NCBI GenBank assembly: GCA_017609885.1 | Contig: JAFCDB010000017.1 | Location: forward strand, 1 to 38,598 | Length of the DNA: 38,598 nucleotides | Origin: Candidatus Pacearchaeota archaeon | GTDB lineage: Archaea > Nanobdellota > Nanobdellia > Pacearchaeales > GW2011-AR1 | Direction of reading: 5' to 3' | In this document: piece by piece, positions 7,966 to 15,733 of the stretch | How the letters are laid out: the number at the start of each line of letters is the position of its first letter | Position numbering within the stretch: position 1 is the stretch's first letter | Program-made: the position numbers and the translations under genes | The notes under the pieces: model-generated | Told to the model about the DNA's origin: nothing | Databases searched by the model: none | The model's input: the letters and a program-made list of their open reading frames with translations, nothing else

Positions 7966-9393
7966 TTATTTAAATTTCATCTTAACTCTTGGAATATGCG
8001 AGTAATGATTCATAATTGAATTAAACTGATTTATTCCATGCTCAAAATGTCCAAGATATCTCAATTCCCTAACAAGAACCCCTGGTTTTTTCCTAACTTT
8101 AATCTCTTTAATCCTCGGTATAAAAATAAAAACTGCCAAAAATCTCAAAATACCTGAAACAAGAAAAACAAAAATGAAAATATTTGAAAAACTAAAAGGA
8201 ATAATGTTGTTAATTGTTTCTATAGAAAAATATTTGGTTATAATTCCTCCTAAAATTGACCCAAAGAAAACTCCTACTCCTATTAAGACGTGGTAATAAG
8301 CAGAACACAAAGCTCTATGTTCTATTTTAACAGAATCATAAATAAAATTAACTGACGATAAATTAAATGCTCCCCAAAAAATCCCTCCGACAACTGACGG
8401 AACTAAAAGAAGATAAATTTTTGATGTAGAAAAAATCCATAAAATAGGAACCAAAGGGATAAATAAACTTGAGATAAAAATAACCATTCGATTGCCATAC
8501 CTGTCTGAAATCTTTCCCCAAAAAGGAAGAAAAACCAAAGAAACAACTCCTGGAGCAAGAGTAATAATTGTAAACCAAACATAACTAAACTCCAATTCTT
8601 TTAACATATAAACTGCGATAAACGGAGACGCAATAAAAATCGCAAAATAAAAAAATCCCATAAATAAAGTAAACCTACCAAAATTATTATTTAATCCCTG
8701 GCTAATAAACTGCTGAAAAGAAAAATAGTATCCTTTTTTCAATTTAATTCCAGGATCATAATGTCTTCTAAAAAGCCAAGTACAATAGAGTCGGGAGAAT
8801 ATTGCAACTAAAAATAATATAGAAAAACCTATCAAAACAAGTCCTTTAGTTTTGAAAAAATCAAGTAGAAAACCTCCGAGTAGCATAGCAATAATCATTG
8901 CAAAACCCGTAATTCTATTTCTCTTGCTGAAATATCTTCCTCGAATTTTTTCAGGAACTAAATCCCCCATCCAAGAAAACCAGGCAGGAATTGATAGTGC
9001 TCCAAAAATTACATGTATTGCATAAAAAATTATCAGGAGAATGGGGAGGTAATTTAGAAAAATTTCCTTATAAAATAAAAATCCTAAAAATATTATTGGA
9101 ATCCACACCAGAGCCTGCAAAGCAACAGCTACAGTAACAATTTTTTTTCTGGAAAATTTCTCCATCAAATGCAGACTTTTAATCTGCGCCAATGGCCCAA
9201 TCAAACCAATAAAACTGCTTAAAATACCAATGTGCAAATTGTTCGCATTAAGCGCCAGAGCAAATGGGGTTATAAAAGAATTTCCAGTTCCAAGTTTCAC
9301 TGAATTCGCAGCTCCTTCTTTAATACTTAGTTTAAGTGATTGTTTTTTTAGTTTTGCGATTTCTTTGTCGCTTAACTTTTTCCTCTTTTTCAT
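7966..9393 (-). CDS. Major facilitator superfamily transporter
   Basis: This 475-aa integral membrane protein has about 12 hydrophobic segments in two halves. The MFS loop signatures include GDLVPEKIRGRYFSKRNR in the first half and FWGKISDRYGNRMV in the second (the G-x-x-x-D-R-x-G-R motif A). The substrate is unknown. The N-terminus is basic and cytoplasmic (MKKRKKLSDKEIAKLKKQSLKLS) and the tail is positively charged. A TATA-like TTAAATTTATTAAT lies about 26 nt upstream of the ATG at 9393. The zinc-ribbon/Hsp20-like gene follows 35 nt downstream with its own promoter, so they are not clearly an operon. Confidence 0.88.
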   Translation of the reverse strand: MKKRKKLSDKEIAKLKKQSLKLSIKEGAANSVKLGTGNSFITPFALALNANNLHIGILSSFIGLIGPLAQIKSLHLMEKFSRKKIVTVAVALQALVWIPIIFLGFLFYKEIFLNYLPILLIIFYAIHVIFGALSIPAWFSWMGDLVPEKIRGRYFSKRNRITGFAMIIAMLLGGFLLDFFKTKGLVLIGFSILFLVAIFSRLYCTWLFRRHYDPGIKLKKGYYFSFQQFISQGLNNNFGRFTLFMGFFYFAIFIASPFIAVYMLKELEFSYVWFTIITLAPGVVSLVFLPFWGKISDRYGNRMVIFISSLFIPLVPILWIFSTSKIYLLLVPSVVGGIFWGAFNLSSVNFIYDSVKIEHRALCSAYYHVLIGVGVFFGSILGGIITKYFSIETINNIIPFSFSNIFIFVFLVSGILRFLAVFIFIPRIKEIKVRKKPGVLVRELRYLGHFEHGINQFNSIMNHYSHIPRVKMKFK

Positions 9394-9471
9394 AAAGATA
9401 AATTGAATTTTAGATTAATAAATTTAATGGAAGACAGCAATCTTTAAATAAACTCTTTCCTTGAAAAATAA

Positions 9472-9783
9472 ATGAAAGAAGAGAGTGATACTGGAGTGAA
9501 GACTTACAGAGAAATACAAACTTCTGAAAATGATTTTTTAATTAATGAAAAAGGGAAGATTATTGCGATTAAATTTCTAAGTGAGCCAAACACATGGATT
9601 CCGCAAAAAAATGAGAAATATATTTTAGCAAGCCAAAATGAAAGATTTTTTCCAGGGATATTGGAATTAGCGAGAAATCATTTAATTTTAATAGTTGAAC
9701 CCCCTGAAAAGTCTGGATTTTATAAAAAACCAATCACTGATATAAGAGAGCTAACAGAAACACTTCCTTGGGAGTTATCTTAG
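9472..9783 (+). CDS. Hypothetical 103-aa protein ending at a transposon insertion site
   Basis: I do not recognise a family. The protein looks soluble and beta-rich (KIIAIKFLSEP, KYILASQNERFFPGILELARNHLILIVEP). The ATG at 9472 has a TATA box (TTTAAATAA, about 9443-9451) 26 nt upstream. The last eight bases, TATCTTAG, including the TAG stop, are one copy of the 8-bp target duplication of the inverted-repeat element at 9784-9916. The insertion therefore fell exactly behind the stop and left the protein unchanged. Confidence 0.7.
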   Translation: MKEESDTGVKTYREIQTSENDFLINEKGKIIAIKFLSEPNTWIPQKNEKYILASQNERFFPGILELARNHLILIVEPPEKSGFYKKPITDIRELTETLPWELS

Positions 9784-9916
9784 GGCTTTGGTTAAACCAT
9801 TAAATTTTTGAACATTTTTCTCAATTCCCTACCCGCCCGCCCAGCATTGCTCGACATGATTTGTCTCGCAATGTAGATTTTAAATTGAGAAAAATGTCTA
9901 TGATTTCACCAAAGTC
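9784..9916 (+). mobile_element. MITE-like inverted-repeat element, copy 1 (133 bp)
   Basis: The element runs from GGCTTTGG to CCAAAGTC and is flanked by perfect 8-bp direct repeats TATCTTAG (9776-9783 and 9917-9924). An inner perfect 15-bp inverted repeat, ACATTTTTCTCAATT / AATTGAGAAAAATGT, brackets a GC-rich core. The core holds a hairpin CATTGC-TC-GACA / TGTC-TC-GCAATG. There is no ORF. A second copy, nearly identical over the core, is at 12661-12801. The right end lies about 13 bp upstream of the metG TATA box. Confidence 0.9.
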
Positions 9917-9929
9917 TATCTTAGTTAAC

Positions 9930-9938
9930 TTTATTAAT
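9930..9938 (+). promoter_or_regulatory. TATA box for metG
   Basis: TTTATTAAT is centred about 26 nt before the metG ATG. It lies only about 13 bp beyond the right end of the mobile element, so the insertion brought new sequence next to this promoter. Confidence 0.55.
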
Positions 9939-9958
9939 CCTTAATTTCTCACTAATTT

Positions 9959-11380
9959 ATGGCAAAAAAATTTTACATTACAACTGCGATTGATTATGTA
10001 AATGCAAAACCGCACATTGGACATGCATTTGAAAAAGTTCTAGCTGATGCTCTTGCTCGATATCATAGATTAAAGGGAAGAGATGTATTTTTTTTAACAG
10101 GAGTTGATGAAAACGCACAAAAAAATGTTGAAGCTGCAGAAAAAGCCGGGATTTCGACAAAAGAATTTATAGATACAAACTCTCAATTCTTCATTAAACT
10201 TTGTAAAGAACTAAATCTCTCACATGATGATTTTATTAAGACAACTGCAAAAGAACACTCGAAAGTCGTTCAAAAAATAATTAAAAAAATATACGATAAC
10301 GGCGATATTTACAAAGACACTTACAAAGGGCTGTATTGTGTTGGTTGTGAAGCTTATTACACAGAAAAAGATTTAATAGAGGGAAAATGTCCAGAGCATA
10401 AAAAAGAACCAGAGTTAAGAGAAGAGGAAGCTTATTTTTTCAAACTTTCAAAATATAAAAAAGAATTATTGAAAATAATTCCAAAATATGTTACACCAAA
10501 ATCAAAACAAAATGAAGTTATTCCTAGAATAAAAGAAGAACTAAAAGATATTTGTATAAGTAGAAAAGGAGCAAAATTGGGAATTGATTTTCCAGAGGAT
10601 AATGATTTCAAAATATGGGTTTGGGTTGATGCATTGATAAATTATATCTCAGGATTAAAAAATAAAGAGTCAAAATATTGGCCTGCGGATATTCATGTAA
10701 TTGGAAAAGGAATAAACTGGTTTCATAGTGTTATATGGCCTGCGATTCTTTTGTCAGCAGGGTATAAACTTCCTGAAAAATTATTAGTTCATGGCTATTT
10801 GAATATTAAGGGAGAGAAAATGTCAAAATCATTAGGGAACGTGATAGACCCTTTAAAATTACTGGAAAAATATTCCTCGGACACAATTCGTTATTCTCTT
10901 TTAAGATGCTCTGTATTCGAGGATTCAGATTACTCTGAGAAAATTTTAATTGACAGATATAATAACGAGCTTGCGAACAAGCTTGGCAATTTAGTTTCAA
11001 GAGTTTCTGCTTTGGCAGAGAAATATGGGTTGGAGAAGACTGAGACTAAGTTGGTTAAGAAATTGGAATTGAAGAAAATTGAAAAATATTTTGAGAGTTA
11101 TGAGTTAGACAAAGTGCTTGGAGAGATTTTTAGTTTTGTTGATAAATGTAATTTGTATGTTCAGGATAAGAAGCCGTGGGAGAGTGGAGATAAGAAAGTT
11201 TTGTATGAGGTTGCTGATTCTATTAAGGCGATTTCTATCTTGCTTTATCCATTTATCCCGGAAACTTGTGAGAAAATTGCAAAGCAGTTTGGATTTGAAA
11301 TTAAATATGGAAATATTAATAAACTTTTGAAAGTTGGAAAAATTAAGAAAGGGAAAATTTTATTTGAGAAGATTAAATGA
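9959..11380 (+). CDS. metG: Methionyl-tRNA synthetase, catalytic protein
   Basis: This 473-aa class I synthetase charges tRNA-Met. The HIGH motif appears as HIGHA (residues 19-23). VDENAQKN follows, then the zinc/CP-insert segment CVGCEAYYTEKDLIEGKC, the WVWVDALINYISG region and KMSKS in GEKMSKSLGN. A helical anticodon-binding domain ends the protein. The C-terminal EMAP-II-like tRNA-binding domain present in many MetRS proteins is not fused here but encoded by the next gene, 4 nt downstream. The TGA stop is followed immediately by TAA. The TATA box at 9930-9938 supports the ATG at 9959. Confidence 0.97.
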   Translation: MAKKFYITTAIDYVNAKPHIGHAFEKVLADALARYHRLKGRDVFFLTGVDENAQKNVEAAEKAGISTKEFIDTNSQFFIKLCKELNLSHDDFIKTTAKEHSKVVQKIIKKIYDNGDIYKDTYKGLYCVGCEAYYTEKDLIEGKCPEHKKEPELREEEAYFFKLSKYKKELLKIIPKYVTPKSKQNEVIPRIKEELKDICISRKGAKLGIDFPEDNDFKIWVWVDALINYISGLKNKESKYWPADIHVIGKGINWFHSVIWPAILLSAGYKLPEKLLVHGYLNIKGEKMSKSLGNVIDPLKLLEKYSSDTIRYSLLRCSVFEDSDYSEKILIDRYNNELANKLGNLVSRVSALAEKYGLEKTETKLVKKLELKKIEKYFESYELDKVLGEIFSFVDKCNLYVQDKKPWESGDKKVLYEVADSIKAISILLYPFIPETCEKIAKQFGFEIKYGNINKLLKVGKIKKGKILFEKIK

Positions 11381-11384
11381 TAAA

Positions 11385-11720
11385 ATGGCGGAAGGGATAG
11401 TTAAATTAAAAGATTGGACGAAATTGAATTTGATAGTTGCAAAAATAATTGAAGTTGAAGATATCAAAGGAGCTGACAAACTTTACAAAATTACTTTGAA
11501 TATTGGAAGCGGAGAGCGGACGATTTGTGCAGGACTTAAAGAATATTATGGGAAAGAGGAACTTGATGGAAAGGTTATAATTTATTTTGAAAATCTCGCA
11601 CCGAGGATGATGAAAGGAGTTGAAAGTCAGGGAATGTTGTTGGCTGCTGAAAGTGAAAAGGGGGAAGTTGTTTTGATTTCTCCTGAAAAAGAGATCGAGA
11701 TTGGAAGTCGGGTTGGTTAA
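11385..11720 (+). CDS. tRNA-binding domain protein (EMAP-II/Trbp111-like, MetRS C-terminal partner)
   Basis: This is a 111-aa OB-fold tRNA-binding protein: VKLKDWTKLNLIVAKIIEVEDIKGADKLYKITLNIGSGERTICAGLKEYY...MKGVESQGMLLAAES. In many organisms this domain is fused to the C-terminus of MetRS and raises its affinity for tRNA. Here it is separate and only 4 nt behind metG, so it is presumably co-transcribed and may act as the beta subunit. I chose the ATG at 11385 over the track start at 11334, because the longer form overlaps metG and adds residues that are just the frame-shifted end of metG. Confidence 0.92.
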   Translation: MAEGIVKLKDWTKLNLIVAKIIEVEDIKGADKLYKITLNIGSGERTICAGLKEYYGKEELDGKVIIYFENLAPRMMKGVESQGMLLAAESEKGEVVLISPEKEIEIGSRVG

Positions 11721-11728
11721 ACTTCCCA

Positions 11729-11970
11729 CTAGAAAAAATAATCTCTTACTTCTTCTCTCCACAACTCAATATCTTCTCTTTTCATATAATTCTCAAATCT
11801 AATACAAATATCCTTTCTTGCTTCAGAGGAAGATGTTTCACAAGAACAAATATCATGGGTTCCTAATCGATTTAAGAGTATATCCTAGCAATCACTTCAC
11901 TAATTTCTTTAGTAAAATCAGTGTCTCGACGAAATAAAATCTTATAGATACTCTTGAATATTAATCCCAT
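11729..11970 (-). pseudogene. Frameshifted gene for a small (about 79-aa) protein
   Basis: The ORF track misses this gene. On the minus strand an ATG at 11970 opens MGLIFKSIYKILFRRDTDFTKEISEVIARIYS, which stops at 11872-11874. The adjacent frame continues without interruption as LNRLGTHDICSC...RFENYMKREDIELWREEVRDYFF to a TAG at 11729-11731. One missing base near 11875 (TCTTTAAAT) joins the two. A clean TATA box (TTTTATAAAG, 11991-12000) lies 26 nt upstream, so the promoter is intact. The family is unknown. The cause could be recent inactivation, a sequencing deletion or a programmed -1 shift; I think inactivation or error most likely. Confidence 0.65.
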
Positions 11971-12008
11971 TAATTTTTATAAACAAATTACTTTATAAAA
12001 ATTTATAT

Positions 12009-12608
12009 TTACAAAACCCCCCCAACAACCAGCCCGGCAATAATCAAAAGCCCAGAAACAGTAATAAGTTTTCTATAAGGCAACTGAGACAACTGCTTAG
12101 ATAAATAAACAAGTGCATAAACCTGAAACATCGTTGCAAGGACAATCCCTGAAAAAGCATAATAAAAAGGAATTGTTCTATCAAAAAAAAGTGGCGAATA
12201 AGCAATTAAATCATCAAGAATCGTAATAAAAGCCAAAACAAACCCCATCCCCATCAACCTCAAAAAACTCCTCGTGGAGATTTTCTTGAACTTTACTTTT
12301 GCAGGAGGGGCTTTGTGTTTTTTAGAATCTTCTTTATGCCCTAATAATTCAAAATAAATCACCCCTGCTAAAATTACTAAAATCCCTCCGACAATATATC
12401 TGTAATATGGAATTGCTCTTAACAAACTTGAAAAGAAAATCGCAAGCATAACAGCAACACAAACAGCACAAAAAATTCCAAGTGCAAATGCCAACCGTCC
12501 TGCTTTTGTCTTAGTTGCATAAGCAATAAGTGGAATCTGCGTTAAAGTATCATCAAAACCTGTCACAACTCTTGTGAAGAATCCCAAAGAAAAGTATTTC
12601 CAAAACAT
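12009..12608 (-). CDS. Six-helix membrane protein, LysE/CadD-like
   Basis: This 199-aa protein has about six transmembrane helices in two similar halves. Each half carries an acidic pair in a membrane-proximal segment (VTGFDDTLTQIPLIAY and ITILDDLIAYSPLFF). A charged cytoplasmic loop separates them (LGHKEDSKKHKAPPAKVKFKK). This internal two-fold layout resembles LysE/CadD/TerC-type exporters of ions or small solutes, but the substrate cannot be told. Unlike most genes here it has a clear Shine-Dalgarno sequence (TGAGGTGA, ending about 3 nt before the ATG at 12608). Confidence 0.65.
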   Translation of the reverse strand: MFWKYFSLGFFTRVVTGFDDTLTQIPLIAYATKTKAGRLAFALGIFCAVCVAVMLAIFFSSLLRAIPYYRYIVGGILVILAGVIYFELLGHKEDSKKHKAPPAKVKFKKISTRSFLRLMGMGFVLAFITILDDLIAYSPLFFDRTIPFYYAFSGIVLATMFQVYALVYLSKQLSQLPYRKLITVSGLLIIAGLVVGGVL

Positions 12609-12660
12609 TTTTCACCTCAGGGAAAGGAAGAAAGAGATATATAAAAAGTTATTGAAACCT

Positions 12661-12801
12661 GGCTTTGGTGAAATCATTAAATTTTTAGACATTTTTCTAA
12701 ATTCCCTACCCGCCCGCCCAGCATTGCTCGACGTGATTTGTCTCGCAATGTAGATTTTAAATTGAGAAAAATGTTATATATCCTATGATTTCACCAAAGC
12801 C
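12661..12801 (+). mobile_element. MITE-like inverted-repeat element, copy 2 (141 bp)
   Basis: The terminal inverted repeats are 17 bp and perfect: GGCTTTGGTGAAATCAT at 12661-12677 and its complement at 12785-12801. The flanks are 8-bp direct repeats with one mismatch, TGAAACCT (12653-12660) and CGAAACCT (12802-12809). The GC-rich core is nearly identical to copy 1. The copy overlaps the 3' end of the convergent-facing minD-like gene and supplies its last codons and stop. It is in the same orientation as copy 1, and each copy has its own duplication, so these are independent insertions. Confidence 0.9.
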
Positions 12802-13565
12802 CGAAACCTCAACCGCCCCATTAACCTCTTCCAAATCCCCTCGTTAAACTCTTCCATATCTTTTCCTAAAAGATTCGCAGCAATTTTCCTAAATGCTTTT
12901 GCTGCCTTACTTTTTGGATGCGTAAAAAAAACAGCATTTCTCATTGATAGGGCTTCTTGTATTTTGTTATCTTCAGGAACAATTCCTAAAATTGGCAGTT
13001 CTAACATTTCTTTGATGCTTTTCAAAGACATTTCGCTTTTTGTATTTCTAACACGATTAACAATGACTCCTCTAACTTGTTTTCCCATATCCTCAGCAAG
13101 TTTTGCAGTTTTTAGTGCATCAGTTACAGCAGGCATTTCAGGATTTGTAACCAAAATTATTTCATCTGCGATCTGCAACGCAACTTTCGCTTCTGCACCA
13201 AGCCCGGCAGCAGAATCAAAAATCACAATTTCTGAAATTTTTTTTAAATCTTTTGCAATAGTAATTAAATCTCTTTCATTCAGGATTTTAAGCTCTTTAA
13301 TTGAAAGAGAGGCAGGAATAATTTTTGTCCCAGATGAATGTTCGTAAATTGAATCAACAAGTTCTGCCTTGCTTGATAAAACGTGGTTTAAAGTTATAGG
13401 CACAACTGGCGCTCCTAAATGCAAACCAACATTCGGAGTTGTCAAATTAACATCAACAAGTGTAACATCTTCATCAAAAGAATTTATCGCAGTAGCTAAG
13501 TTAACTGCCGAGGTTGTTTTTCCAACACCTCCTTTACCAGACGTAATGACAATGAATCTTGACAT
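12783..13565 (-). CDS. MinD/ParA-family ATPase with a transposon-derived C-terminus
   Basis: This 260-aa P-loop ATPase has the deviant Walker A KGGVGKTT (residues 10-17), the switch region DVNLTTPNVGLHLG, Walker B-like IVIFDSAAGLG, and NRVRN for base recognition. Such proteins dimerise on ATP and act in cell division or in positioning of chromosomes and surface structures; the exact role is unknown. An SD-like GGAG precedes the ATG at 13565. The upstream helical gene ends 32 nt away, so they form an operon. The final residues RALVKS and the stop codon lie inside the MITE copy. Restoring the pre-insertion DNA gives ...RLRFQ stop, so the insertion swapped Q for RALVKS without damaging the core. 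Confidence 0.9.
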   Translation of the reverse strand: MSRFIVITSGKGGVGKTTSAVNLATAINSFDEDVTLVDVNLTTPNVGLHLGAPVVPITLNHVLSSKAELVDSIYEHSSGTKIIPASLSIKELKILNERDLITIAKDLKKISEIVIFDSAAGLGAEAKVALQIADEIILVTNPEMPAVTDALKTAKLAEDMGKQVRGVIVNRVRNTKSEMSLKSIKEMLELPILGIVPEDNKIQEALSMRNAVFFTHPKSKAAKAFRKIAANLLGKDMEEFNEGIWKRLMGRLRFRALVKS

Positions 13566-13597
13566 GTTTTCTCCAATGCTATCTCGTCAATTGAGAT

Positions 13598-14038
13598 TTA
13601 AGATGAAAGAAATTGTTTAAGATAATTTATAAACTTTTCCAAAGTTTCAGAGTATTCTTTTAACTTGTCAAGATTAATTTTAATTATCTCTCCCCGATAA
13701 TTTGTTTTAAGCGCAACATTTTTCCGAAATTCTCCTTCAGATTCTGTATCTAACTCATCAATTCTCCGAAACATTTCATATAGTGCAATAGTTTCCAAAA
13801 CAATCTTGTCTTTTTTAAATGTCTCTTTTATCAAATCAATCCGGGGTTTTGGACTTGTGGGAATTGACTTAATCATTTTTTTCTTCCGAGCGTGAACTAG
13901 CATACTATTCAGTGCATGCTCAATCATTACTCCCCATCGAATAAGAAGATTTACAATCACCTCTGATGTTTTAGTGTATTTCAAACTGACATAAAGTAGA
14001 TGATCAGCACTTATCTTTTCTTTTATAATTTTTTCCAT
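13598..14038 (-). CDS. Hypothetical helical protein upstream of the MinD-like ATPase
   Basis: This 146-aa, mainly helical, probably soluble protein (MEKIIKEKISADHLLYVSLKYTKTSEVIVNLLIRWGVMIEHALNSMLVHARKKK...) has no family I can name. The helix pattern in the first half and the FRRIDELD segment resemble HEPN-like helical bundles, but no RX4-6H motif is present. It is the first gene of a two-gene unit with the MinD-like ATPase 32 nt downstream, so it may be its partner or regulator. A TATA box (TTATAAAG on the minus strand, about 14057-14066) lies 26 nt upstream of the ATG. Confidence 0.7.
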   Translation of the reverse strand: MEKIIKEKISADHLLYVSLKYTKTSEVIVNLLIRWGVMIEHALNSMLVHARKKKMIKSIPTSPKPRIDLIKETFKKDKIVLETIALYEMFRRIDELDTESEGEFRKNVALKTNYRGEIIKINLDKLKEYSETLEKFINYLKQFLSS

Positions 14039-14163
14039 TCAAGTTCTAATTTTGTGTTGAATTATAAAGTATAGATAGTATATATAGTTTTTGATGGATT
14101 TTTTGATGGATTAAAAATTTCAAAAACCCAAAATATTAAAACCTTGCTTTGTTATAAAATTTA

Positions 14164-15519
14164 ATGGATAAAATAGGACTTGAGATTCATGGATACTTAG
14201 ATACAAAAGAAAAACTTTTTTGTAATTGCAGTTGCATTGGCAAAAAACCAAACACCAATATCTGCCCAATTTGCACAGGGCAACCAGGAAGTAAACCTCT
14301 TCTACCAAATGCAGAAGCAATAAAAAAATCAATTCAGATTGCCCTAATGTTAAATGCAAAAGTTAATTTAATTGAAAATAAAAAGAAATTAGTTTGGCAA
14401 AGAAAACACTATAATTGGCCTGACCTTCCAAAAGGTTATCAAAATACTTTATCAGGTACATATGCAGTTCCAGTTGGGGAAAATGGGAAATTTCAGGGAA
14501 TAAAAATTCGCGAGCTTCATTTAGAAGAAGATCCAGCATCTTGGGATCCAAAAACAGGCCAGATAGATTATAATCGTTCAGGCACACCTTTAATAGAAAT
14601 CGTTACAGAACCAGATTTCACATCAAGCGAACAAGTTAAAGACTGGCTAAAAAAATTAATTTTAACACTTTCCTACATAAAATCCCTCGATAAATCTTCA
14701 GGAATAAAAGCAGATGTTAATGTAAACATCGAAGGAAAAAGTGTTAGAGCTGAAATAAAAAATGTAAATTCAATTTCAGAAATAGTCCGGGCAATTGAAT
14801 ATGAATTAAAACGCCATAAAAAAGAAAAACCTCAAAAAATGGAAACTTTGCGTTGGAATGCTGAAAAAGGAAAAACAGAGCTAATGAGAGAAAAAGAAAT
14901 TGCAGCAGATTACAGATTTATTTCAGAGCCTGATTTGCCTGTAATAAAATTAACAAATAAGGAAGTTAAAGAAATCAAAAAAAACCTTCCAGAATCTCCT
15001 GAGCAAAAAATGAAAAAACTGACATCAAAACATAGAATTGAAAAAAAACATGCAGAAATTCTAACAAAAAATTTAGAACTTGTGGATTTTGTCGAAGAAA
15101 TTGCAAAAGAACTTGATATAAGAAAAAATATTCACTGGCTTACAGGAGAACTTCTAAGAATTTTAAACTACAACAAAAAAACCCTCGACGAGGTTGAAAT
15201 AAAAGTAGAGCATTTTGCAGAACTTCTCAAAGAAGTTGCCAAAAAAACAATCACTGAACTTAAGGCAAAACAAATTATGAATCAATTTATTCCAAAATCA
15301 TTTTCAATAAAATCAAGGAAGAATTTAGGAAAGATTTCTGAAAAAGAAATTAAGGAAATTTGTAAAAAGGTTATTGAAAAAAATTTAAAAGCAGTTGCAG
15401 ATTACAAAAAAGGAAAAAAAGAATCAATTAATTTTCTTGTTGGGCAGGTTATGCAGTTGAGCAAAAGAAGAGCAGATTTTAAAGTAGCGAGAAAAATTTT
15501 GGAGGAGATGATTGAATAA
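14164..15519 (+). CDS. gatB: Aspartyl/glutamyl-tRNA amidotransferase subunit B
   Basis: This 451-aa protein matches GatB, the kinase/transamidase core that turns Glu-tRNA(Gln) or Asp-tRNA(Asn) into the amide form together with GatA and GatC. Signatures are KIGLEIHGYLDTKEKLFCNCSC, NTNICPICTGQPGSKP, the zinc-site cysteines, YNRSGTPLIEIVTEPDF, and the C-terminal YqeY-like helical tail ending VGQVMQLSKRRADFKVARKILEEMI. No gatA or gatC is nearby. The ATG at 14164 is supported by a TATA-like ATATTAAAA about 26 nt upstream. Its presence implies that amide aminoacyl-tRNAs are made indirectly in this organism. Confidence 0.95.
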   Translation: MDKIGLEIHGYLDTKEKLFCNCSCIGKKPNTNICPICTGQPGSKPLLPNAEAIKKSIQIALMLNAKVNLIENKKKLVWQRKHYNWPDLPKGYQNTLSGTYAVPVGENGKFQGIKIRELHLEEDPASWDPKTGQIDYNRSGTPLIEIVTEPDFTSSEQVKDWLKKLILTLSYIKSLDKSSGIKADVNVNIEGKSVRAEIKNVNSISEIVRAIEYELKRHKKEKPQKMETLRWNAEKGKTELMREKEIAADYRFISEPDLPVIKLTNKEVKEIKKNLPESPEQKMKKLTSKHRIEKKHAEILTKNLELVDFVEEIAKELDIRKNIHWLTGELLRILNYNKKTLDEVEIKVEHFAELLKEVAKKTITELKAKQIMNQFIPKSFSIKSRKNLGKISEKEIKEICKKVIEKNLKAVADYKKGKKESINFLVGQVMQLSKRRADFKVARKILEEMIE

Positions 15520-15627
15520 TTTTCTCTAAAAACAAAGTCATCTGCTCGCAGTGATTACAAAAACCTATTTTGTCGACGACAACAATACTTTTAAAGAAAA
15601 ATGTTTTAACTTTTCTGTGAGGTATAA

Positions 15628-15732
15628 ATGGAAAGAGTTGTTGAAAAAAGGGATGGGAAATTTGCTTGTTTATTTTATAGTTATGCACGATTATTGTATG
15701 ACACAACATTGAGTGAAAGGAGGTTAATATAA
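15628..15732 (+). CDS. 34-aa upstream ORF coupled to a secreted-protein gene
   Basis: Too short for the ORF track: MERVVEKRDGKFACLFYSYARLLYDTTLSERRLI. It has a TATA-like ACTTTTAAAG about 36 nt upstream and a Shine-Dalgarno sequence GAGGT 4 nt before its ATG. Its last codons contain AGGAGGT, the Shine-Dalgarno sequence of the next gene. Its TAA ends one base before that gene's GTG start. This arrangement looks like translational coupling or a leader peptide. A role for the peptide itself is unknown. Confidence 0.6.
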   Translation: MERVVEKRDGKFACLFYSYARLLYDTTLSERRLI

Positions 15733-15733
15733 A

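Noticed and set aside
9784-12801. Composite transposon formed by the two MITE copies carrying metG and neighbours
   Set aside because: Each copy has its own distinct 8-bp target duplication, so they inserted independently; the genes between are ordinary chromosomal genes.
14090-14113. Direct repeat GATGGATT(TTTT)GATGGATT upstream of gatB
   Set aside because: It is short and AT-rich with no clear relation to a promoter or element; too weak to call an operator.
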